Assembly (NCBI GenBank): GCA_018907035.1
Contig: JACCIC010000002.1
Span: 62,001-126,000 of the forward strand
Source of the DNA: Sycobia sp. Sy_11
Lineage: Eukaryota; Arthropoda; Insecta; Hymenoptera; Epichrysomallidae
DNA: 64,000 nucleotides
Reading direction: 5' to 3'
The notes beneath the pieces are model-generated. The model did not search any database and had not been told where the DNA came from. It was given only the letters and a program-made list of their open reading frames with translations. A program made the translations under genes and the position numbers. The first letter of the stretch is position 1; each line of letters begins with the position of its first letter. Of this stretch, positions 47,740 to 59,296 are shown piece after piece.

Positions 47740-47779
47740 TTAACGTTTTTATCTTTTCTTTTTTGTTGCAGGTACGTAT
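47740..47779 (+). promoter_or_regulatory. Recursive splice site (ratchet point) 2
   Basis: A TTAAC branch-point-like motif lies at 47740-47744. A strong pyrimidine tract, nearly all T and C, spans 47745-47768, and CAG ends at 47771. The donor GTACGTAT begins at 47772. The 12 bases CAGGTACGTATC are the same as at ratchet point 1. Spacing from the branch A to the junction is about 28 nt. The sequence downstream is AT-rich and not coding-like. The combination of branch site, tract and perfectly abutting AG|GT donor is seen only twice in my scan of the + strand. Confidence 0.82.
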
Positions 47780-47833
47780 CAAAATCAATGCTCGCACGAT
47801 TAAAGTCAATGTATCTTCCTCCCTCTCCGTTGG
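47772..47833 (+). other. Possible recursive-splicing exon after ratchet point 2
   Basis: GGTAACGT at 47833-47840 gives a donor-like GT at 47834, 62 nt past the ratchet junction. The segment contains a pyrimidine run near 47813-47829 just before this donor. At 62 nt it is not a multiple of three. The same 8-mer at almost the same offset follows ratchet point 1, which supports a shared recursive-exon design, although 8-mers can coincide by chance. Confidence 0.4.
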
Positions 47834-47840
47834 GTAACGT

Positions 47841-48764
47841 ATACGGCAACATGAAATAAAAGACTTTTATCTCATCGTCCATTATATAACTTATCCATTT
47901 TTATTTTTCTTGCGCCAATGTGTACGCCGATATTAAATTATTCATTATATGAATATATTCCAGTAACTTGCCATACGTGACTTAAGCACGAGTTATTCAC
48001 ACGCCGGAGATCGTAATCTTTTGAAATTAAGAATAATTTTAACGAATAAATTTGGACGCTCTGAGAAATCCGAGATTATTTCTTGCTCGGAAAATCAAAT
48101 TTTGGCCGGTTTTAAAGCCAGCCGAATGTTTGAATGAAAATTACCAAAGAGAAGATTTTATATAAATGGCGAAAATTCGGGATGAAAAATCTATTGTAAG
48201 AATTTAAAGCCTAATTAATGGCCCCAGCCCTGCGTGGAAAACTATTGATTTCAAAGTATTGCTAATGGCAAAAAGCGATGAATTTACATTGTCAGTGATT
48301 TATCCATAGCTTAAATAGAACCGGTTGAAGAATCGGCCAGACATCTATTTGCCCATTATTAATATGATCAAATATGATTGGTCCCTTGCACTGGAGATTT
48401 TACGTATCATACTCGTATACATGCCCAACCGAAATGACAAATTTGTTAAAAAATCACATGTTCTCGATATCTACCAGATCAGCTTATAATAGAATTATCA
48501 AAAGATAATGGTAAATCTTGAAAATTCATCTGTGGCAATAGTTACTATTGATAAATAATATATACAATCAGAATCTTCGGGAAGAAAACAAAGAATTTTT
48601 CACTTTCTCCAAATGCAAATTTCAATAATAAAGTATGAATTTCTGTAAACGTTCGTTTATTTTTTTTAATCACACGATATCACGCGCGCAACACGCTTTC
48701 CTCACGATATTTATGTATTAGCTGCAAAAATCATTTATCCTACGATCTGAAAAAATGATATCTG

Positions 48765-48765
<1 letters not shown>
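47841..48765. other. AT-rich unique sequence after ratchet point 2
   Basis: No gene is seen; no simple repeat longer than 10 bp apart from a T-run at 48659-48667. Confidence 0.55.

Positions 48766-48804
<39 letters not shown>
48766..48804. repeat. (CT)n microsatellite
   Basis: About 39 bp. Confidence 0.96.
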
Positions 48805-48810
<6 letters not shown>

Positions 48811-48980
48811 TTCTCTCTCCGATGCGGTTATATTGTTGCGGCAAATTCGTTGTCGCGGCCAATCGTCTCACCTCTCGATAACGCTCTCTCCTCCTATATA
48901 ACGTATTGGCAAACCAAACGATTTCCCAGTCCCGCGCCTTTGGCCCGGACTTTTTTCTATATACATACATATATACAAAC

Positions 48981-49083
<103 letters not shown>

Positions 49084-49444
49084 GCGAAGAAACCGCAAAT
49101 CGTTCGCTTCACAGCCTCTCCCCGATGTCGCCGTATACAATATTGCGTTCTTTTATGCGCAACCTCTCGACTCGACGCGAGCTCTTTAGAACAAAAAGAA
49201 AGATGAAAAAAAAAAAAAAAAGAAATAACCAAGAACGCATCGAAGAATCCGCGGACGTGGGCCATATTTCGCGAGCTGCCTCCGCTGACGTAGTGTATAA
49301 TATAAGACTCAATAGTGTATATATACCGTGGACCGTTAGAGAAAGAGAAGCCGACGCTTTGCGCCCGACGAGTTTCGCCATTATACGGCGCTAATCAGAT
49401 AGCATCGGCTCGCTCGGGGGCGGAGGCGTATTGGCAACTGGATC

Positions 49445-49449
<5 letters not shown>

Positions 49450-49486
<37 letters not shown>
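49450..49486. repeat. (AT)n microsatellite
   Basis: About 37 bp. Confidence 0.96.
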
Positions 49487-49490
<4 letters not shown>

Positions 49491-49664
49491 TATACATACA
49501 TATATATGTGTGTGGCATTCGAGTCGGAAAGCGAGAGAGAGAGAGAGGGGGGGTGGAGAGTCACGCGTCCATCCCCAGGAGAAAAGTCTATCGGCCGCGG
49601 GGTGGAGCGCGCAGCTAGCGGAGGCGCAAAACCGTTTCCAGAGCAGGGACGGAGTGGAATGAGC

Positions 49665-49688
49665 GGGGGTGGGGGGTGAAGGGGGGGG
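49665..49688 (+). other. G-run cluster, possible quadruplex
   Basis: Runs of 5, 6 and 8 G are separated by T and TGAA. The last run is long enough to supply two strands of a quadruplex. Confidence 0.5.
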
Positions 49689-51296
49689 CAGTAGCCGCCA
49701 GCCGGCCCCGCATCGACTCCGATCGGTTACGCTCGTTTTGTCGTTAATAAGAGTCATAACCCGCCCGCGCGCGCCTTTGACTAATGGCCGCTCGTCCGAT
49801 CGATTATTATTGCGTCGGGGAGTCGAAGGAGGAGAAACGGGGGGGGGGGTCGTAGGTAATCTTCCCCGACCATCGATCTCCGTTTGATTTTTCTATATTT
49901 AAGTAGACCCCCTCCCTCTCTCTTTCTATCTGTCCATTTATCTCTCTCGCTCTCTCTCTCTCACACACACTTACTTGCTTAATACCATGTGCTCTATAGA
50001 AGTTTGAGAGATGGGTTTAGGTGAGTTGGATGCTAGGTTTTACATCTAATACCGGTTTAAAGTATCACTGTAATGAAGGAGACAATAACGTGGCATTTTA
50101 TTTCATTTCACCTTTAAATTGAATGTATTTGTCATTACTTATTTTACTCGTGTAAATCGATGAAAAAAAAATTGATTTTTTTGCGCCAATGTAAAGTAAA
50201 CTAAAATTTTAAAGCTGAATTTTTAAATATGTTGTTAATGAAATTTTTTAACTCAAACACTCAATGACATTTGTTATTTAATGATTTTTTAATATTTACC
50301 TATCATATTTACCTATTCGATTGTTGCAAATTGTAAATTTAATTATAATTTTGTAATTAGAATGAAAAACTTTGTCCCAACTTTTTTTTTTCATGTATTA
50401 TTATAATATGTAGCGTATCGACTATAAATTGATGCAAAATTAGTACAAATAAGATGGATTAGACCGCAGTTTGTTTTAATACTGCTGATCAGGCATTCAG
50501 CTCCATCCTGCTAATTAAGAATCAGATTTTGGCTTTCAGCGATTTTCACCGATTGAAACGTAGAAAATTTTTCGCACATATGTAGTTTTTATTCGAAATA
50601 TCGAAATAATTTAATCAGTTGGTCCGGTAACGGTTTAATCGACCGATTGTAAATCAGCCACATTCTATATCAAAGTTACAGCGCTGCATCGGCGGAAAAT
50701 CCATCGAAATCGCGTACATCCGTCGATCGATACGCGGGGCCCGGATACCTATCGAGCCCACGGGCTGTGAGAACGAAGCTAGAACGACGTTATCCTGCTC
50801 CGTGTCCGATTTGCCCCTATCCGCCCTCGTCCTAATTACTATACCTATGTAAAGGAACGCGTGCGTTCGTTATCGGCAGTGCTCGGCTCATTTCAATTTA
50901 GAGCGTACGCATAATCACGAGATCTCCTCCCCCCCCCCAGGAGGCGAGCGAGCCGTAGGACGAACTTCAGCCGATAAAACTTTCCTCCAGGACCAGGATT
51001 CCAGAGAGACCGAGAGACCGAGCTGGAGAGTATGAGAGAGATTTCAGGGTTGACCCCCCCTCCCCCCAACCTCCTGTGCTCGCACACGCGCTCGTCGGTC
51101 CGACGAAATGTACAGTTGTAATCTTTACAAAGCGAGCCACACAATCGTAGATCAACGCGCGCGCGCGCGCAACGGTCGAGTTCGCGCGTACTACTATATA
51201 TATATACACCATCGGAATCGGCGTGTCGCGCGTTCGCCGTACCAGCGCGCGGGGTCGCTTTGTTATAACGCGAAACGGATACATAAATCCAGACGC

Positions 51297-51299
<3 letters not shown>
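49689..51299. other. Non-coding, no gene seen
   Basis: G-run at 49839-49848, CT-rich at 49915-49970, AT-rich at 50040-50660, C-run at 50931-50939 and a GC run at 51156-51170. Nothing is recognised. Confidence 0.55.

Positions 51300-51339
<40 letters not shown>
51300..51339. repeat. (AT)n microsatellite
   Basis: About 40 bp. Confidence 0.96.
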
Positions 51340-51340
<1 letters not shown>

Positions 51341-51520
51341 CAGAGCAATCACGCCTCTCCGGTGTCAACTGCAGCAACGCGCGTTCCCGCGCGTATATAT
51401 ATATACGTACATATATTCATATAAGAATAAGTATGCCGCCACTTCTTTTTTCATCTCTTCTCTCTCGTTGCTGTTGCTACGCTGTGAATGTATGGGGTAA
51501 TGGTTCCAGCGGCGGCAGTT

Positions 51521-51576
51521 GATATATATATATATATATATATCCACACACCTGATTCATTGTTTCTTTTCTCCCT

Positions 51577-51607
<31 letters not shown>

Positions 51608-51608
51608 C
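51521..51608. repeat. (AT)n and (CT)n tracts
   Basis: AT at 51521-51543 and CT at 51583-51608, separated by 40 bp. Confidence 0.93.
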
Positions 51609-52912
51609 ATTACGTTTGAAGAATTCACGAACCCAATCGCTTAGAGGAACTGAAATCATTTCGGAACTCCGAGTAATTCTGCAATATCGAAATAAGGTCA
51701 TCAATTTGAAGAGAACTTCAATTTAACTTCGTAGGAATTTGAAAGCCCGCGCTTCGAAATCATTTGTTTGTTTCTGTTTTTTAATGACGCATCTATCCGA
51801 ATAACATTATAGATTACGGTAGTTACAGCGTACTGATCTCGAGGTGAAATTACTCTGTTAATTAGTAGAATAACCGAGTGAATATTGTATTGTACTTAAC
51901 TCAATTAATTACTTTTTATTACTCAAGAACATCAATAAGCTCAGATTACAGAAATTCATATTCATAACTAATTTTAAAACGTTTCTAATAAAATTTTAAA
52001 TTAGAATATTATTTATCGATTAAAAAAACCCTTTTATCGTATGAACAGTAAATTTTACAAATCTCCTTATCTTCAATAATAGTTTTTTAATTAATTAAAA
52101 ACACAATAGCAGCATCTTAGTATCATCGCATCAATAGAATTCATACAAGTTGTTATTACTTTAAGATCCTAACCTATTTTCTCTCTTGCTTCACCATTCG
52201 CTGTTGATGTCACCGATAAAAATCGAAACGGAAGTTTCTATATAGAAAAAGATATGTAGAACCAAGATTTCTACTAAGACGGGCTATTGTAGCTCACTTG
52301 TTATACGTAAACTCATTGTTATACGTAAACTTCCGGTTTGACTGGTGATAATTAGTCCGCACCATTCATTCTATCAGAGGATTTTAAGATCTAATAAACG
52401 AATTAAACAATAATTACCCATAACCAAAAATTGCTGATAAAAATTGGTTTATTTTTTAATAAACTGTCAAATACAAATATAATTAGATAAAATACCAATT
52501 TCCCGTCTATAGAAAATTTGCCAATGTTTTAGGTTATGTTATTTCATAACACCTTCTCGCCGTCATCTATAGGCATTGAAGTATGACGTTCATTCATACA
52601 AAACGTTAATTCGTTTAAAAATTATTACTCGCATCGATATTATTGGCCGTACGGCCCATAATTTTGTATTCTAAAAGCAGTAACCCAGTGCAGAACAAGC
52701 AGATTAGCCGACTGGCGTGCGCAAGTAGTACAAGACCGGGTGTAGAAAGGCGCGCAAAGTAATTCGACTGTATAACTTCCGAAATCGCGGATTTTTAATT
52801 GTTCGCGTCGAATTCATTAAATTTAATCGTAATTGGCAGAAACAGATTTATTGTCACATCGAGAGAAAAGAATTTACGAGGATTCCCATTTCTAAAATCA
52901 AATAAATCATTA

Positions 52913-52915
<3 letters not shown>
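51609..52915. other. AT-rich unique sequence, no gene seen
   Basis: Contains an 18-bp-period duplication at 52298-52331 and otherwise nothing recognisable. Confidence 0.55.
52298..52331 (+). repeat. 18-bp tandem duplication
   Basis: TTGTTATACGTAAACT occurs at 52298-52313 and again, identical, at 52316-52331. Confidence 0.92.

Positions 52916-52968
<53 letters not shown>
52916..52968. repeat. (AT)n microsatellite
   Basis: About 53 bp. Confidence 0.97.
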
Positions 52969-52969
<1 letters not shown>

Positions 52970-53749
52970 TCTAGGCATCTAATGAATAATGAATGGTTCT
53001 TCATGAATTAATGCTAATATACAACGTTAAGAATCGATAAACAATGGTAGATGCAGGATTGAGCTTTGACATTTATGTGCGTGATTTATGTCATAAGTGT
53101 AATTTAACGTACCTTATATAAAAGAAACAAAAAATACATATTTGTAAACTCGTTTGAGCTCCCGAGCAGTTTCGTAATCAAATTCACTGTTAGATGTTAC
53201 GTTATTACACATATAAAGCGCTAAAAATATCTTCTATTAACCAAAGCGAAGATAATAACCGCGAATACATAAAGACTGTAAAATATGTAAAATACATGGA
53301 TAAAAAAGTAGTTGTTCGTAATTTAGATTCGTCACCATTGAAATCGTAACGAGCGAATGAAATATCTGTTATTATCGATCATTTCAATTTTCTCCGCGGA
53401 TTAAATCGAGGAATGACCTCGTTCTTCTCGACAACAATGTTTGGAGAAATATATACATAGATCACAATTTAGGCAACTTTGTAATTGGGAACAATTGAAA
53501 TCAACGCAACGTCTATTCCCCAAGAGACCGTGAAATTTTAATTGAATTACTGCTTTAAAAATTTCCCTCAAATAAAACTATAATATACGATCGCTGTAGT
53601 TTAAATTACAGCGTTATACTTTCTTTATATGTATTAATCAGAAATGAGAAAATTAAATTTTCTATGCCCGACGGACAAAATATACGTATGCATCGACCGT
53701 CCGTATAGCTAACAAAGCCATGGCGTTCTCATGTGTATATATATATACA
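52969..53749. other. AT-rich unique sequence, no gene seen
   Basis: No repeat until a short AT tract at 53736-53747. Nothing is recognised. Confidence 0.55.
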
Positions 53750-53764
53750 TACACACACCACACA

Positions 53765-53834
<70 letters not shown>

Positions 53835-53839
53835 GCACG

Positions 53840-53903
<64 letters not shown>

Positions 53904-53924
53904 ATATATATATATATATATATA
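53750..53924. repeat. (CA)n with ACGC core, then (AT)n
   Basis: About 152 bp of CA with two CC slips near 53759 and 53771 and a GCAC/GCGC core at 53831-53850, followed by AT at 53904-53924. It is the longest simple repeat in the window. Confidence 0.97.
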
Positions 53925-54268
53925 CGTGGAACAATACGCGGTCCAAAGTGAGCACCTCGAGCAACTCCAAACCTTCTCAGGCCCCACCACAAGTTAATCT
54001 CCCATAATGATTTCAGTGGGCGCGCGGCATAACAAGAGTATAAAAAAAATCTATTTACGAAATGTCCAAGGGCACGAGATCGTAAAATTCTCCAACAGCT
54101 CGTGCGCACCGCCTCGTAAAAACTATATATATATATATATATTCATACAATATATTCAATATATACAAGACCAAGCTCTCGATCAGATTTTGGTCTCTCA
54201 CATAGCGTCGTCGCGATCTTTTTCCTTCTCGCAGTTGCGCGTGAGTACTTTAATGGAATCACAGGCAG

Positions 54269-54271
<3 letters not shown>

Positions 54272-54329
<58 letters not shown>
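54272..54329. repeat. (AT)n microsatellite
   Basis: About 58 bp, unbroken. Confidence 0.97.
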
Positions 54330-54332
<3 letters not shown>

Positions 54333-54452
54333 GCAAAAGGGCAAGAGGCGCTCAGTGCAGTAACAGCGATGTAACTTTTTCGGCGATTGTCCATGTACAT
54401 ACTCGCGCGCGCGTGTGTGTATATTCACAAGAAATGTGCGAGATAGTATAGT

Positions 54453-54484
54453 TACACACGCGCGCGCGCGCACACACACACACA
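54453..54484. repeat. (CA)-(CG)-(CA) alternating tract
   Basis: About 32 bp of alternating purine/pyrimidine with a GC core. Confidence 0.93.
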
Positions 54485-54760
54485 ATTACACACAATCGTA
54501 CGCCTGCCGGGATAGGTAGCTTTAATGGTGTGATGTGGGGAAGAGGGGAAGACAATGCACGCCATTGAATCGACTGATACTCGCACGCACCCGCGATACA
54601 CACACGTGCATGCACAGAAACATATATATAGTGAAACTCAAGGTTTCTCTATATATAGGAAAATCGAAGAGTTTTCTAGAAAATCCAGGGGTCCCGGCCA
54701 GATGGCTGGATTAATGTCGCGATCTATTTTTGTCGACTGTGCTACTACAATAGACGACGA

Positions 54761-54764
<4 letters not shown>

Positions 54765-54821
<57 letters not shown>
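54765..54821. repeat. (AT)n microsatellite
   Basis: About 57 bp, unbroken. Confidence 0.97.
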
Positions 54822-54822
<1 letters not shown>

Positions 54823-57269
54823 CTGTATTCCAAATGTTCGGTTTTATCGGATTGACCGTGTTATTCGATCGAATTGTTTTGCATTTTAGGATCAGTCAAT
54901 CGGATCGCGTCAATTTTGGTCATTGAAGAAATGAGATACGGCGACTTCTGTAATAGTTCCCGCTTCTCTCGCTCGAACAGAAGTGAAAGTGAAATTTTTT
55001 CAGAAACCTTAAGTACTGTCCATATTACGCGAGGCGCGGCAACTGACCACTGGTCTCACCGTCGATGATTTGCAAATACATCATCATTGTCAGTAATTGA
55101 TAAAGGAAACCTTACTTGTTTCTAGCAAAGTTCCTCGTGTCGTTCATAATACTATAACAGAAAACCAATTATATTTTAAAATATATTTTAAATTATTGCA
55201 TTATGCGATAAAAATAATGTAAAAAAGTTACGTTGTAAATACATTAATCAGAGACACGGCCAAAAAGCCAGCAGCGGCTCCGACGATCGGTAAAATCGAT
55301 CGCCCTTCCATCAGTACGTTGGCATGAAAGGGCAACGCACACGTACACATATGCACCAAGAGAAAGTGGCCGTTAAGCCCGCGCCAGCGTAAAACAAAGG
55401 GCTGAATCGTCAGCGGCGGGGGGGGGGGGTTGGTGGTGCGAGAGAAAGGGTTGAGATATCGTATCCCCCCCAAAGCGAGAATCGGTGTCGCGCGAGATAA
55501 CGAGCAGCGTGTGTCCGTCGCTGGGCCACCTACGTCGCCCTCGTCTCCCCCGGCCCGGCAGCGCGTCGCGAGCGGCCGGCGTGAATCTCGATAAGGACGG
55601 GACGAAGAGAAGGAGAAGAAGAAGAAGAGTGGGGGGGAGGAGGCGTTCTGAGGTCGCATTTGAGGACGTGGCGAGGTTTGGCGAAAAATGGTCCCAGACG
55701 TACCTAAAAATTCGATTGGTCGTTTATAAGGGAAAAAAGAAATGATCTATGCAAATATTTTAGGGTGTTTTCCACTTTATTGAACGAAAGAGCAATTTTG
55801 GTCATATATGGCTCCTGTAAAATTCATACGTTAACGAAGGAATAACTTACAAATATATATATATATATATTGCAATGATGAATCATAATGGGATATATTT
55901 TTAAAATCTCCTCTAAGAAGTAGACCAGAAATATGATTTATTCACGAGCGAGTATGAAAAGACGGCATCGTCCCATACAATCTATACAGTGTTCTCCGGG
56001 TATATATATATAGAATTTGAGGCCGCGCAGTCGGTCGAGTACAGGACTTCGACAGGGCGGCGCTGCCAGACGAAACCGCGTTCGAACCCGATCGGACAAT
56101 CGTCCGACACTCTCTTCCCGGACAAAGAGCAGCCTGTGCCTATCGGCTCTTGCGAAAAACAAAGAGAACAAGAAAGGGAAAGAAAAAAAAGAATCGCATA
56201 GTTCTGGACAATTTATACGCGTAGAGTATGGCCGAGTTATGGTCTTCGGTGTAGCTTTGAGCTTCGGAGGACAAACGCGACCTTGTCGCGATTCCGCACG
56301 CTTACGTTTGAACAACGCCGTATATATGTTGCATTTTATTTCAAGAACGTGCAAATTCTGGCTTTTCAACGTAGCGTTCTTTGAATTAAAAATTTTTAGC
56401 CGTACCCGTCTATCGATTGACGCCCCGTGCAGTCGCATTGAAAATCCTTTAAGTGGCCAATCTCAATTTGGATGGGAGGACTGAAAAAGGAATTTATTAT
56501 CCATAAAACCGTTAAAAAATCGAGGTATCATCATATATTATCTAACTGTACTTGTTTCCGCTTGTTGAAACGGAAAGTAGCCGCATAACGCGAAATCGGA
56601 CATTTTTACTGTGATAAGTTCTAGCCCTTGCTTGAACGACAATAGGTCGTAAGCTATCAATGTACGGTCAATTCTGCCAAACCTCGAGCTACATGTCTAA
56701 ATATTATCCGAGAAAAATGTAGAAAGCGCGTACGGCACGGACTTGAAGTTTGTGACTTATGCGCGCGAGCGCTACGAAGGTTGCGCAGTTCGCTGCACGA
56801 GCGAAAAGTACAACGATCCATGATTGGGGCGAGACGCGAAAGAATGCACGGTGACGGAGAATTTGGGCGGGAGACGGAGACGGCGGTTAAAATTAATCGG
56901 GTCACGGGCGATCCAGAACCATCGCCGCGGACGAATCAAGTCGCGTCCAAGCGGCCGCGCGCCCAGGTTCTTGTGTATTTTTCATATTCTAGTATTTGAC
57001 CGAGATCCTGCATACGATGCTCACGCAGAAAAAACGAAGTCCGCGTCAATGCGTTCGAGTTAAAAGCGCGTCATCGGCGCATTCCTCCGGCCAAGGAATT
57101 CTCACCAGCGCGCAAGTCTGACTCAAGTTTAGACTGCACTACTTCGGCTGCGCGATGACCGTACGTAGGCTTTGGGCTCGGCTTACGCAATCTAACGTTG
57201 CGACTTCTTGGTACGCACTTGCGTCACGAGCCGAATGATTTTATCGAAACGTAAAAAAAAACCATAACG

Positions 57270-57271
<2 letters not shown>
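54822..57271. other. Non-coding, no gene seen
   Basis: AT-rich at 55080-55240, G-run at 55418-55430, purine-rich at 55605-55650, short AT tract at 55852-55870, then balanced unique DNA. Frames at 55938-56484 overlap on both strands and are unrecognised. Confidence 0.5.

Positions 57272-57319
<48 letters not shown>
57272..57319. repeat. (AT)n microsatellite
   Basis: About 48 bp. Confidence 0.97.
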
Positions 57320-57320
<1 letters not shown>

Positions 57321-57612
57321 CGCGCCAAGCTCAATTCCGCGTAATTGAATTCGGATTTGAAGAAGCATAATATATGATTATATATATAATTTTCTGATTA
57401 AATGGAACTGCAAGCGCTTTTATAAGGCACTTATGCGTCTCTCGTTCTCGTCCATAGTCGCCCTCCTCGTTCAGGGGCGTTTTTCCGAAATTTTTCACGA
57501 CTTCACAAGTAACACCCGAGACAGTCGCAGAAAAAGAAGAGAGTTTATATACATCTGGTGGGGTTACCGCAACGACTCGACCCCGAAGAGACCGCAAAGT
57601 ATTCCTCTGCCC

Positions 57613-57626
57613 TTCTCTCTCCCTCC

Positions 57627-57661
<35 letters not shown>

Positions 57662-57669
57662 GCTCTCTC
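57613..57669. repeat. (CT)n microsatellite, imperfect
   Basis: About 57 bp with CC and TT slips. Confidence 0.94.
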
Positions 57670-57766
57670 CCCTCAATTAGCAGTAAAACTCCGCGGGCTG
57701 CAACGTCTGCGATGCGGCGCGTTAATAATAAAAGTTTCTCCGCGAAGCCTTTTTGCGGCTATCTAT

Positions 57767-57767
57767 C

Positions 57768-57837
<70 letters not shown>
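57767..57837. repeat. (AT)n microsatellite
   Basis: About 70 bp with a single C at 57782, among the longest AT tracts here. Confidence 0.97.
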
Positions 57838-57839
<2 letters not shown>

Positions 57840-57977
57840 TGAGAGAGACGCGCGACACGCGCGGCGCAAAAGTAACATCCGCACAACAGAGCTCTGCTTC
57901 AGAATTATACTGAATTCATTATACGTATATATATAATGGGGGACCACAATCGTATCTCTTCAGAAACTTTGGCGTAT

Positions 57978-57999
57978 TATATATATATATATATATATA
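57978..57999. repeat. (AT)n microsatellite
   Basis: About 22 bp. Confidence 0.93.
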
Positions 58000-58256
58000 G
58001 AACTTGGACGCGCACGGACTCTAACGAGCAGCTAAAACTCTCCGGGACTCGTTAAGGGCACTCTACGTCATAAACGGAAAGAGTGCAAAACGCGGGATGA
58101 ACGAGATAAAAGACGGGGGACGGGGGCGGACTAAAAGTGAGGCCAAAAGCGTGAAGGGTTGGGGTTAGGAATGCGGTCACGGTAGATCGTGAGTTGGCCC
58201 GCGAGCGCTGTAAGAGCGAAACAAACCCCCCCCCCTCTTACTCTCGCTGCCTCTTT

Positions 58257-58259
<3 letters not shown>

Positions 58260-58306
<47 letters not shown>
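58260..58306. repeat. (AT)n microsatellite
   Basis: About 46 bp, followed by ATGT repeats to 58330. Confidence 0.97.
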
Positions 58307-58311
<5 letters not shown>

Positions 58312-58576
58312 GATATGTATATGTATGTATGCATACACGATAGCAGAACGAGAGAAAGAACTAAAGGAATCGGAGGAGAGTGAGAAAGAGAGTGGGAAAT
58401 TCGACGAGGGAGCGAGGGCAGCGAGCGAGAAAGACAAATTGAAACGGGAGATGTGGGCTGCTCGGTATGGAGTCCCAGTCTCGCCATCGTCAACCCGCGC
58501 TTACATATTTTCGTCTTCTTTTGCAAATCCCAACCCAACGAAGAACTCATATAATCCTTTGTGTGTTCGTGCGTGC

Positions 58577-58581
<5 letters not shown>

Positions 58582-58622
<41 letters not shown>
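58582..58622. repeat. (AT)n microsatellite
   Basis: About 41 bp, followed by ACAT repeats to 58640. Confidence 0.96.
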
Positions 58623-58627
<5 letters not shown>

Positions 58628-59243
58628 CATACATACATATATATACACACATATGTATAATACGCAAAAATGTAATGCGAACGTGACTTATATATATGCG
58701 CGGGGGTCGGAAACACGAAACTCGGCACGATCGTGCGCGATCGCTGGACGCCGTTGCGCGGCTTCGAGTAAACTTCTAAGTTATCCGGAACCTTACGGCG
58801 CGGCGATGTGTGGAAAGAGGAAAGGAGCGCCGCCGTGCGCGCCGCACCGGAGGAGACGCGAAAACGAGAGGAGCCAGCGAAGAACGGTCCCTCTCTCCCT
58901 CTCTCTCCCTCTGTCTCTGACTATAGACGTATACATAGAGTGATGTACACCTTTTGGCCGGCGCGGGCTGTATAAGTTCGCGAGCGCGGGCTTTCATTGT
59001 TTCAACTCTTGGGACGCGTAAAGCAAGGGAGGAATACGAGAAAGAAGCCGGAGACGAGGAGGAGAGAGAGAAAAAAAAAGAGAAGGGAATATGGCGGTTG
59101 GGAGTCTGTTGTATGTAGAATGGTTGAGAGGTATTCAGAAGAGGAGAGGCGACAGGCAAGAGGTATATATGGGCGAGCGAGAGAGGGAATGACTTTGCAA
59201 AGGAACGACGGGGCCTGTAAGTCATTCGGAACTTTCTGTACAC

Positions 59244-59248
<5 letters not shown>

Positions 59249-59294
<46 letters not shown>
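59249..59294. repeat. (AT)n microsatellite
   Basis: About 46 bp. Confidence 0.97.

Positions 59295-59296
<2 letters not shown>

Larger units (their letters stand above)
2451..47771 (+). other. Predicted 45.3-kb recursive intron segment
   Basis: This is the stretch that would be excised as one lariat between the two ratchet points. It starts with GTACGT and ends with a branch site, pyrimidine tract and CAG. I found no further AG|GT pair with a good pyrimidine tract in between on the + strand; the best weak one is at 14250/14251. A lariat with this start and a branch near 47743 is the specific prediction. Confidence 0.5.

Noticed and set aside
50010..50027. TTTAG|GTGAGTTGG as a ratchet site
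   Set aside because: The donor is good, but the 30 bases upstream are purine-rich (GAGAGATGGG), so there is no acceptor.
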